Notes under the pieces: model-generated
Databases searched by the model: none
Seen by the model: only the letters and a program-made list of their open reading frames with translations
What the model was told of the DNA's origin: nothing
Translations under genes and position numbers: made by a program
Shown here: positions 1-5,280 of the stretch, piece after piece
How positions within the stretch are numbered: the stretch's first letter is position 1
How the letters are laid out: the number at the start of each line of letters is the position of its first letter
Assembly: GCA_011057175.1 (NCBI GenBank)
Contig: DSBZ01000068.1
Span: 1 to 5,280, forward strand
Source of the DNA: Candidatus Acetothermia bacterium
GTDB taxonomy: Bacteria > Bipolaricaulota > Bipolaricaulia > Bipolaricaulales > Bipolaricaulaceae
DNA length: 5,280 nucleotides
Direction: 5' to 3'

Positions 1-3
1 CAT
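1..3 (-). CDS. Start codon of a gene continuing beyond the left edge, coupled to ileS
   Basis: On the minus strand the ileS stop TGA (5-3) shares its A with an ATG (3-1), giving the TGATG overlap typical of translationally coupled genes. A very strong Shine-Dalgarno, GGAGGAGG, lies 5 nt before this ATG, inside the last codons of ileS. Only the start codon is in the window, so the product is unknown. A signal peptidase II gene (lspA) follows ileS in many bacteria, but nothing here supports or excludes that. Confidence 0.55.
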
Positions 4-3000
4 CAGCCCCTCCTCCGCAGCCACACCCGCCCCCGTCGCCCGTGGATGTCGAGGGCGACCTCATGCTCGGCCTCGGCGAGCTCCCCCGCGTGGTGAGCCA
101 CGGCGAGGACCTCCTCCTCGATCTCGCGGGAGAAGCGGCGGAAGAGGTCCCCTAGATCCCCCTCGTAGCCGATCTCGATCCGATCCGTGACCCGGAACCC
201 CGCTTCCTTCCGTGCCAACTGCAGCCGGTGGACGAGCTCCCGCAGATCCCCCCGAGCGCGGAGCTCATCGTCAAGGCGAAGATCGAGGGCCACGGCGCCG
301 TCCGCCCTCTCGACCACGGCATAGCCAGCGGCCGGCTGCCACTCCACCTCCAGCAAGTCCCGCGTCAGCCGGAACGTCTCTCCGGCGGCGGAGAGGTCCA
401 CGTAGCCCTGCCGGTCGAGGGCGGCGGCGAGGTCCTGCGGATCGAGCGCGGCAACGGCGCGGGCGATCCTCGGCGCGCGGTCCCCATACAGGGGCCCCAA
501 TCGTCGGAAGTCGGGGATCACCTTCGGCACCTGATAGGAGGCGAGGTCACCCTCCAGGGATACCCGCACCACGTTCACCTCCTCGCGGAGGAGCCCCCAC
601 AGCTCCTCCGGGATCGCCTCGTCCCCTTCCCGAGCCCGGACGTGGAGGGCAGGGAGGGGCTGACGCACCTTGACCTTGGCCCGATGGCGGGCGGCGAGGG
701 CCAGCGACGCCACGGCCCGGATCCGGCCCATTTGGGCCTCGAGCGCTCGGTCGCGGGGGAATCCTTGCGGCCAGCCTGCGAGGTGGACGCTCTGCGGGTC
801 CTCCTCCGTGCGCAGGGACGCCCACATCGCCTCGGCGAGGAACGGCGTGAACGGGGCGAGGAGGAGGGAGAGGGCCCTCAGTGCCTCGTACAGGGTGCCG
901 TAGGCGCAGAGCTTGTCCTCCGTCAGCCCCTTCCCCCAGAACCGCGGCCGGGAGAGACGGATGTACCAGTTGGACAGGTCGTCGACGAGGTCGGCGAGCT
1001 CGCGCGTCGCGGCGAGGGGGTCGTAGCCGTCGAGGGCAGCCGTGACCCCTTCCACCACCGCCCCCAACCGGGACAGGAGCCACCGATCGAGGGCCAAACG
1101 CGCCGCGGGGGCAGGGACGGCCATCTCCGGGGTGAACCCGTCGATCCCCGCGTAGAGGACGAGGAAGTCATGGCAGTTCCGCACCGTGTCGAGGAACCCG
1201 AACCGGGCCTGGCGGGCCCCTTCCCCCGTGTACCGCCGCTCGTTCCACGGCGCGGACTCGGAGGCCAAGTACCACCGGACGGCGTCCGCCCCGTGCGCGT
1301 CCACGATCGGCATCGGGTCGAGCACGTTCCCCCGCGACTTGCTCATCTTCTGGCCCTCGGCGTCCAGTCCCATCCCCGTCACGAGGACGTTCCGATACGG
1401 GGTGGACCCGTGGAGGAGGACCCCCGTGACGAGCATCGTGTAGAACCACCCTCGGGTCTGGTCGAGGCCCTCGCTGATGAAATCGGCGGGGTAGGACTCT
1501 CTGAATCGATCCCCGTTCTCGAACGGGTAGTGCCATTGGGCGGTATGCATCGAGCCAGAGTCGAACCAGGTGTCGAGGACGTAGGGGACGCGACGCATCG
1601 CCCCCCCGCAGGGGCACCGGAGCTCGACCCGATCCACGTGCGGTCGGTGGAGCTCCACCGCGCGGGCGAGGTCGGGATCGAGGGCGTGCTCGACGAGTTC
1701 TGCTCGCGATCCCACCACCCTCGCCCCCCCGCACTCGTCGCAGATCCACACCGGGAGCGGGGTCCCCCAGTACCGATCGCGGGACAGGGCCCAGTCCCGC
1801 ATCGAGTGGAGGAAATCGGCGAACCGGCTCTCCCCGACGTGCGTGGGGTGCCAGGAGATCGTCTCGCTCGCGGCGATGATCTCGTCCTTGGCCCGGGTGG
1901 TGGCGATGAACCACGAGTCGAGGGCGTAGTAGAGGAGAGGGGTATCGCACCGCCAGCAGAACGGGTAGTCGTGCTCGTAGGTCTCCGCCCGAAAGAGGCG
2001 CCCTCGCTCTTCGAGGTCCGCGAGGATCAGAGGATCCGCGTCCTTCACGAAGGCCCCGGCCGCGAGGGGGAACTCACCGGTGAACCGCCCCCTCCGGTCC
2101 ACCGGCTGGAGGAACGGAAGGCCGAGACCCTGACCGAGTTCGTAGTCCTCCTCCCCGAACGCGGGGGCGATGTGGACGATCCCCGTCCCCTCGTCCGTGG
2201 ACACGAACGCTGCCGGCCAGATCCGGTAGGCGTCCGGGCTTGGGTTCATCCGATACGGCGGCTCGTACTCCCGGCGGCAGAGCTCCTCGCCCGGAACCAC
2301 GCCCACGACCTCCGCCTCCTCCCCGAGAACCGCTGCGACCCGCGAGCGGGCGAGGATCAGCCTCTCCCCCCTGTAGCGCACCTCGGCGTACTCGATCTCG
2401 GGATTGATGGCCAAGGCCACATTCGCTGGCAACGTCCAGGGGGTGGTCGTCCACACCAGCAAGGACACAGCCGGATCATCCCGGAGCGGCATTCGGATGA
2501 ACAGAGACGGGTCGGCGACCCGCTGATAGCCCTGGGCCACCTCGTGGGAGGACAGGGACGTCCCGCAGCGAGGGCAATAGGGGAGGACCTTGTGTCCCGG
2601 GTAGAGGAGGCCCCGGGCGTGGATCTCCTTAAGCTCCCACCACAGGGTCTCGATGTAGTCGTCATGATAGGTGACGTACGGGCTCTCGAGATCGATCCAG
2701 AACCCCATCCTCCGGATCATGTCCTCCCAGGCGCGGATGTAGCGATGCACGGACTCCTTACACCGGGCGACGAACCGCTCCACTCCGTAGCGCTCGATAT
2801 CGGCCTTGGTGCTGATCCCGAGCTCCTTCTCCACCTCGAGCTCCACGGGGAGGCCATGGCAATCCCATCCCGCCTTCCGTTCCACGTGGCAGCCCCGCAT
2901 GGTGTGGTAGCGGGGGAAGAGGTCCTTCTGCAGTCGCGCCAGCAGGTGCCCGATGTGGGGACGCCCATTGGCGGTGGGGGGTCCCTCGTAGAACACGTAG

Positions 3001-3116
3001 CGGGGACGACCTACCCGCCCTTCCACCGACCGTGGGAAGACGCGCTCCTCCTCCCAGAACGCGAGCACCGCTCGTTCGCGGCGCCCTGGATCCGCCTCAA
3101 GCTTCGTGAACCCCAC
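3..3116 (-). CDS. ileS: Isoleucyl-tRNA synthetase, type 2 (IleRS2), complete
   Basis: Cytoplasmic class Ia enzyme that activates isoleucine with ATP and charges tRNA-Ile. Numbered from the GTG at 3116 it has 1037 residues. The Rossmann core carries HIGH at 54-57, in the context GPPTANGRPHIGH, and KMSKS at 590-594. The CP1 editing domain has WTTTPWT at 222-228 and GTGIVHIAPAFGEEDY with Asp about 324, the residue needed to clear Val-tRNA. Cys pairs C181/C184 with C387/C390, and C459/C462 with C501/C503, match the two zinc sites of the Thermus-type enzyme. The anticodon-binding helical domain starts near 670 and includes SNWYIRLSRPRFW around 710; KVKVRQPLP lies near 815. There is no C-terminal Cys zinc finger, unlike type-1 bacterial IleRS. 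The length and YEGPPTANG motif also indicate the eukaryote-like type 2, a class often tolerant of mupirocin. Start choice: an in-frame GTG at 3182 or ATG at 3146 would add 22 or 10 residues, but AAGGAGGA sits just before the 3116 GTG and family N-termini fit VGFTKLEAD. The gene lies downstream of purB on the same strand. Confidence 0.97.
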   Translation of the reverse strand: MGFTKLEADPGRRERAVLAFWEEERVFPRSVEGRVGRPRYVFYEGPPTANGRPHIGHLLARLQKDLFPRYHTMRGCHVERKAGWDCHGLPVELEVEKELGISTKADIERYGVERFVARCKESVHRYIRAWEDMIRRMGFWIDLESPYVTYHDDYIETLWWELKEIHARGLLYPGHKVLPYCPRCGTSLSSHEVAQGYQRVADPSLFIRMPLRDDPAVSLLVWTTTPWTLPANVALAINPEIEYAEVRYRGERLILARSRVAAVLGEEAEVVGVVPGEELCRREYEPPYRMNPSPDAYRIWPAAFVSTDEGTGIVHIAPAFGEEDYELGQGLGLPFLQPVDRRGRFTGEFPLAAGAFVKDADPLILADLEERGRLFRAETYEHDYPFCWRCDTPLLYYALDSWFIATTRAKDEIIAASETISWHPTHVGESRFADFLHSMRDWALSRDRYWGTPLPVWICDECGGARVVGSRAELVEHALDPDLARAVELHRPHVDRVELRCPCGGAMRRVPYVLDTWFDSGSMHTAQWHYPFENGDRFRESYPADFISEGLDQTRGWFYTMLVTGVLLHGSTPYRNVLVTGMGLDAEGQKMSKSRGNVLDPMPIVDAHGADAVRWYLASESAPWNERRYTGEGARQARFGFLDTVRNCHDFLVLYAGIDGFTPEMAVPAPAARLALDRWLLSRLGAVVEGVTAALDGYDPLAATRELADLVDDLSNWYIRLSRPRFWGKGLTEDKLCAYGTLYEALRALSLLLAPFTPFLAEAMWASLRTEEDPQSVHLAGWPQGFPRDRALEAQMGRIRAVASLALAARHRAKVKVRQPLPALHVRAREGDEAIPEELWGLLREEVNVVRVSLEGDLASYQVPKVIPDFRRLGPLYGDRAPRIARAVAALDPQDLAAALDRQGYVDLSAAGETFRLTRDLLEVEWQPAAGYAVVERADGAVALDLRLDDELRARGDLRELVHRLQLARKEAGFRVTDRIEIGYEGDLGDLFRRFSREIEEEVLAVAHHAGELAEAEHEVALDIHGRRGRVWLRRRG
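9..16 (-). promoter_or_regulatory. Shine-Dalgarno for the gene overlapping the ileS stop
   Basis: The minus strand reads GGAGGAGG, then GGCTG, then ATG: a near-perfect anti-16S match at 5-nt spacing. It lies in the codons for the C-terminal Arg-Arg of IleRS. Those Arg codons could give such a sequence by chance, but together with the TGATG overlap it is best read as a functional ribosome-binding site. Confidence 0.5.
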
Positions 3117-3120
3117 CCGC

Positions 3121-3128
3121 TCCTCCTT
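3121..3128 (-). promoter_or_regulatory. Shine-Dalgarno that fixes the ileS start
   Basis: The minus strand reads AAGGAGGA, then GCGG, then GTG at 3116-3114. The GGAGG core is 5 nt from the GTG. In the longer reading these bases would encode Lys-Glu-Glu-Arg, which is not conserved in IleRS N-termini. The upstream candidates at 3146 (ATG) and 3182 (GTG) have no comparable site, so this element supports the shorter protein. Confidence 0.7.
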
Positions 3129-3196
3129 CGAACACGCAGAAACCATACGCCTTAGACCTTGCTTGGGAACGCGAGAAGACACTAGAGAGAGTTATC

Positions 3197-3216
3197 CCTG
3201 CCCCTGGAGGGGCAGG
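3197..3216 (-). terminator. Hairpin in the purB-ileS spacer, possible terminator or attenuator
   Basis: A perfect 8-bp GC-rich inverted repeat, CCTGCCCC and GGGGCAGG, encloses a 4-nt loop. On the minus strand it starts 24 nt after the purB stop and is followed by GATAACTCTCTCTAG, a pyrimidine-rich tract without a clean run of U. It could weakly terminate purB transcripts. If ileS is transcribed from the promoter-like site at the end of purB, it would instead lie in the ileS leader. The structure is clear from the sequence; its role is inferred. Confidence 0.45.
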
Positions 3217-3240
3217 ATGGGGCGGCAGATCCATGTTCGC

Positions 3241-4560
3241 TCAAGCATCGTGATCTCCACGGGCATTATAGCTCCCCATTCGCACCCGGTCGAACGCCTC
3301 CCCCACGCGGCGGAGGACCGAGGGGAAGTCGAACAGGTCGTGCCACTCCTCCTCACCGAGCCGCTCCCGGACGAGGGGCTCCTCCCCCGCGAGCCGGGCA
3401 AGGCTTCTGCCCGTGGTGCGCGCGCGGTCGGCGAGGCGAGCCACGAGCTGGTGGGCCTGGCGCCGGCCGATCCCGGCGCGGACGAGGGCCAGAAGAAGCC
3501 CCTCCGAGAAAGGAAGGCCCCGCGCTTCCTCGATCCGGGCGCGCATCCGCTCCGGGAAGACCCGCAGCCCGACGACGAGGCCCCACGCCCGATCGAGCAG
3601 GTAGTCCGTGAGGGTGAAGCACTGCGGGAAGAGGACCCGCTCCACCGAGGAATGCGACATGTCCCGCTCGTGCCACAGGGCGTTGTCCTCCAAAGCCGGC
3701 CCGAGCGAAGCGCGCACCACCCGCGCCAACCCACATAGGCGCTCGGAGAGGATCGGGTTCTCCTTGTGGGGCATCGCCGATGAGCCCTCGGGCCGCCCCT
3801 CCGCGACCTCCGCCACTTCGGATCGGGAGAGGTGCCGCACCTCGAGGGCGATCTTCTCCACGAGCGACGCCGCGGAAGCGAGGGCGAACAGGACCTCGGC
3901 GTGACGATCGCGGGCGATGATCTGGGTCGTCACCGGGCACGGCCGGAGCCCGAGCGCGGCGAGGGCCCGTTCTTCGGCCTGAGGGGGGAAGTGGGCATGG
4001 GTCCCCACCGCGCCGGAGAGCTTCCCCACCGCGATCCCCTCCCGAGCCCGCGCCAGGCGTTCCCGGACCCGCCCCAGCTCGTCGTACCACACGAGGACCT
4101 TGAGCCCAAACGACGTCGGCTGCGCCCACTGCCCATGGGTGCGGCCGAGGATCGGCGTCTCCCGATGCCGATCCGCGAGATCCCACAACGCATCATGGAG
4201 GCGGTCCGCCTTCGCAAGGAGGAGGTCGAGGGCCGCCACGAGGGCGAGGGACAACGCGGTATCCTTGACATCGGACGAGGTGAGGCCGTAGTGGAGCCAT
4301 CGTCCATCGGGTCCCACCTCCTCCTCCACCGCCCACAGGAACGCGACGAGATCGTGCCCGATCTCCTCCTCCAGACTCCGGACGCGTTCCTCAGGGACCT
4401 TCGCCCGGGCCCGGACGCGACCCATCGTCCCCGCGGGGACGATCCCCAGCTCTTCGAGGGCCTGGAGCGCAGCGAGCTCCACCGCCAGCCATCGCGCGAG
4501 CATGGCGCGCTGGGTCCAGAGGTCCCTCATCGGCAGCAGGGCGTAACGGTCGGTGGCCAC
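3241..4560 (-). CDS. purB: Adenylosuccinate lyase, complete
   Basis: Cytoplasmic homotetrameric enzyme of the fumarase/aspartase superfamily. It releases fumarate from SAICAR (to AICAR) and from adenylosuccinate (to AMP), two steps of purine synthesis. The 439 residues fit the short B. subtilis/Thermotoga-type PurB (about 430). Conserved regions in order: RYALLPMRDLW at 5-15; H69-D70; GLTSSDVKDTALS at 92-104; GRTHGQWAQPTSFG at 139-152 with the catalytic His142; and the signature GSSAMPHKENP at 259-269, whose Ser on the mobile loop is the catalytic base. Glu267 stands where Arg or Lys is usual (HKRNP or HKKNP), between substrate-contacting Lys266 and Asn268. Start choice: the GTG at 4560 gives VATDRYALLPM, matching family N-termini (MIERYxRPEM type). 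ATG at 4530 would delete the conserved RY segment, and the open frame continuing to 4836 is non-homologous and runs antisense into tkt. No Shine-Dalgarno precedes the GTG; a -10-like box ends 6 nt before it. Divergent from tkt, upstream of ileS. Confidence 0.96.
   Translation of the reverse strand: MATDRYALLPMRDLWTQRAMLARWLAVELAALQALEELGIVPAGTMGRVRARAKVPEERVRSLEEEIGHDLVAFLWAVEEEVGPDGRWLHYGLTSSDVKDTALSLALVAALDLLLAKADRLHDALWDLADRHRETPILGRTHGQWAQPTSFGLKVLVWYDELGRVRERLARAREGIAVGKLSGAVGTHAHFPPQAEERALAALGLRPCPVTTQIIARDRHAEVLFALASAASLVEKIALEVRHLSRSEVAEVAEGRPEGSSAMPHKENPILSERLCGLARVVRASLGPALEDNALWHERDMSHSSVERVLFPQCFTLTDYLLDRAWGLVVGLRVFPERMRARIEEARGLPFSEGLLLALVRAGIGRRQAHQLVARLADRARTTGRSLARLAGEEPLVRERLGEEEWHDLFDFPSVLRRVGEAFDRVRMGSYNARGDHDA
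3258..3293 (-). promoter_or_regulatory. Putative ileS promoter inside the 3' end of purB
   Basis: The minus strand has TCGACC (3293-3288; 4 of 6 to TTGACA), a 17-bp spacer and a perfect TATAAT (3270-3265). Transcription would start near 3258, about 140 nt before the ileS GTG. The box falls in the last ten purB codons as TAT-AAT (Tyr-Asn), AT-ending codons that stand out in a gene preferring TAC and AAC. The ten bases GCTATAATGC here are identical to those around the tkt -10 box on the other strand. Confidence 0.45.
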
Positions 4561-4596
4561 GCCCGAAGGATAGAGCGAACGGGTACAGGCTGCCAA
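4560..4596 (-). promoter_or_regulatory. purB promoter, apparently leaderless
   Basis: The minus strand reads TTGGCA (4596-4591; 5 of 6 to consensus -35), an 18-bp spacer, TATCCT (4572-4567; 4 of 6 to consensus -10), six bases, then the GTG start at 4560. The expected transcription start is the G of GTG itself. The interval between the -10 box and GTG (TCGGGC) holds no Shine-Dalgarno. The motifs are visible; the leaderless interpretation is inferred. Confidence 0.55.
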
Positions 4597-4634
4597 TCGA
4601 GGACGCCCGCGGCGAGCGGCTATAATGCGCTCCG
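4597..4634 (+). promoter_or_regulatory. tkt promoter, apparently leaderless
   Basis: A perfect TATAAT lies at 4621-4626, exactly 7 nt before the GTG start of tkt, so transcription would begin at 4633 or 4634. A weak -35 candidate, TCGAGG (4597-4602; 3 of 6), sits 18 bp upstream and directly abuts the purB -35 on the other strand. The seven bases between TATAAT and GTG (GCGCTCC) cannot act as a Shine-Dalgarno. Confidence rests mainly on the -10 box and its spacing. Confidence 0.6.
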
Positions 4635-5280
4635 TGCGGAGCCCTGCAATCTGGACGGAACAGGACCGGCGGGCCGTGAACGCGCTGCGCTTCCTCGCCG
4701 CGGACATGGTGGAGCGAGCCAAGTCCGGCCATCCCGGACTACCCCTCGGGGCGGCGCCGATGGCGTACGTCCTGTGGACCCGCCACCTCAAGCACAACCC
4801 CCGGAACCCTGCTTGGCCAGATCGGGACCGGTTCATCCTCTCCGCAGGGCACGGATCGGCCCTCCTCTACGCCCTGCTGCACCTCTCCGGCTACGACCTG
4901 CCGCTCCAGGAGCTGCAGAGGTTCCGGCAATGGGGAAGTCGGACCCCGGGGCACCCGGAGGCCGGCCTGACCCCGGGGGTGGAGGTGACGACCGGCCCCC
5001 TGGGTCAGGGACTGGCGATGGCGGTGGGGATGGCGATCGCTGAGGCCCACCTCGCGGCACGGTTCAACCGCCCCCGCTACCCGGTCGTGGACCACCGCAC
5101 GTACGTGCTCGCCAGCGATGGGGACCTCATGGAGGGGATCTCCGCCGAGGCATGCGCCCTGGCCGGCCACCTCCGGCTGGGGAAGCTCGTTGTCCTCTAT
5201 GACCGGAACGGGATCTCCCTCGCCGGCTCGACCGACCTCGCGTTCACCGAGGACGTGGGCGCGCGGTTTGCCAGCCAGGG
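4634..5280 (+). CDS. tkt: Transketolase, N-terminal part (cut by right edge)
   Basis: ThDP- and divalent-metal-dependent cytoplasmic enzyme moving two-carbon ketol units between pentose phosphate pathway and glycolytic sugars, linking fructose-6-P/glyceraldehyde-3-P to xylulose-5-P, ribose-5-P and erythrose-4-P. The visible 215 codons are about the first third of the usual 650-670 residues and cover most of the pyrophosphate-binding domain. Motifs: SGHPG at 31-35 (His33), [10 protein letters not shown] at 39-48, [11 protein letters not shown] at 69-79 (His73), TPGHPE at 104-109 (His107), TTGPLGQG at 119-126, and the ThDP/metal motif SDGDLMEG at 161-168 with Asn192 and Ile194. These residues sit at a constant +7 from E. 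coli TktA (H26, H66, H100, D155, N185, I187), so the frame is intact. The first Gly of the usual GDG is Ser161. The GTG at 4634 gives an N-terminus of family length; ATG at 4706 would remove the first helix. The run-together SGHPG/GHGS/TPGHPE set separates it from DXS. Divergent from purB. Confidence 0.95.
   Translation, partial: MRSPAIWTEQDRRAVNALRFLAADMVERAKSGHPGLPLGAAPMAYVLWTRHLKHNPRNPAWPDRDRFILSAGHGSALLYALLHLSGYDLPLQELQRFRQWGSRTPGHPEAGLTPGVEVTTGPLGQGLAMAVGMAIAEAHLAARFNRPRYPVVDHRTYVLASDGDLMEGISAEACALAGHLRLGKLVVLYDRNGISLAGSTDLAFTEDVGARFASQ

Noticed and set aside
228..3155. A 975-codon open frame on the plus strand, antisense to almost all of ileS
   Set aside because: Its product is low-complexity, rich in Pro, Gly, Arg and Glu, with no recognisable domain. 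It mirrors a certain IleRS gene in GC-rich DNA, where long antisense frames arise from the codon bias of the true gene.
3097..3234. A 45-codon minus-strand frame (ATG 3234 to TGA 3097) as a possible ileS leader peptide
   Set aside because: It has no Shine-Dalgarno, only a single Ile codon and no family resemblance, and it runs into ileS out of frame. This is insufficient for a leader-peptide attenuator.
3117..3240. T-box riboswitch upstream of ileS
   Set aside because: The spacer is short and lacks the conserved T-box sequence (AGGGTGGNACCGCG type). Only one simple hairpin is visible.
4706..4708. ATG 4706 as the tkt start
   Set aside because: It has no Shine-Dalgarno and would remove the first conserved helix ([10 protein letters not shown]). 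GTG 4634 gives a family-length N-terminus and the right distance from TATAAT.
4561..4836. In-frame N-terminal extension of purB up to 4836
   Set aside because: The added 92 residues resemble no PurB, run antisense into tkt and would delete the divergent promoter region. The family N-terminus begins at GTG 4560.
3832..5043. A 403-codon plus-strand frame spanning purB antisense and the tkt start
   Set aside because: It crosses the promoter region and overlaps tkt in a different frame. Its composition is repetitive Pro/Arg/Gly with no motif, while both overlapped genes have conserved catalytic motifs.
4739..5170. A 143-codon minus-strand frame antisense to tkt
   Set aside because: Transketolase motifs are continuous on the plus strand at a constant offset from E. 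coli TktA. The antisense product has no recognisable features.

Overview
The window is ordinary core-metabolism DNA from a high-GC bacterium (about two-thirds G+C by eye; codons end mostly in G or C; proteins are rich in Arg, Ala, Glu and Leu and poor in Lys and Asn). It is almost fully coding. I see no mobile element, CRISPR array, RNA gene or phage signature, and no previously undescribed system. The phylum cannot be fixed from this sequence. The IleRS matches the Thermus-type two-zinc enzyme closely in motif spacing. The apparent leaderless promoters are a habit of Deinococcota, Actinobacteria and several deep-branching or candidate phyla. A thermophile or a candidate phylum is possible but unproven.

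Layout, left to right. Bases 3-3116 (minus) hold a complete type-2 isoleucyl-tRNA synthetase gene, ileS. Its TGA stop overlaps an ATG at 3-1, preceded by a strong Shine-Dalgarno (SD), so a translationally coupled gene probably continues beyond the left edge. Bases 3117-3240 form the purB-ileS spacer, with an 8-bp perfect hairpin. Bases 3241-4560 (minus) hold a complete adenylosuccinate lyase gene, purB, whose last codons contain a good promoter-like sequence facing ileS. Bases 4561-4633 are a compact divergent promoter region. Bases 4634-5280 (plus) hold the first 215 codons of a transketolase gene, tkt, cut by the right edge.

Functionally, transketolase supplies or drains ribose-5-phosphate in the pentose phosphate pathway, PurB acts twice in purine synthesis, and IleRS charges tRNA-Ile. 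This is a housekeeping neighbourhood with a loose nucleotide/growth theme. The most instructive signal is regulatory. purB and tkt each have a -10 box 6-7 nt before a GTG start and no SD, as expected for leaderless mRNAs. ileS and the gene after it have strong SDs. The same 10-mer, GCTATAATGC, occurs at the tkt promoter and, on the other strand, at the end of purB.
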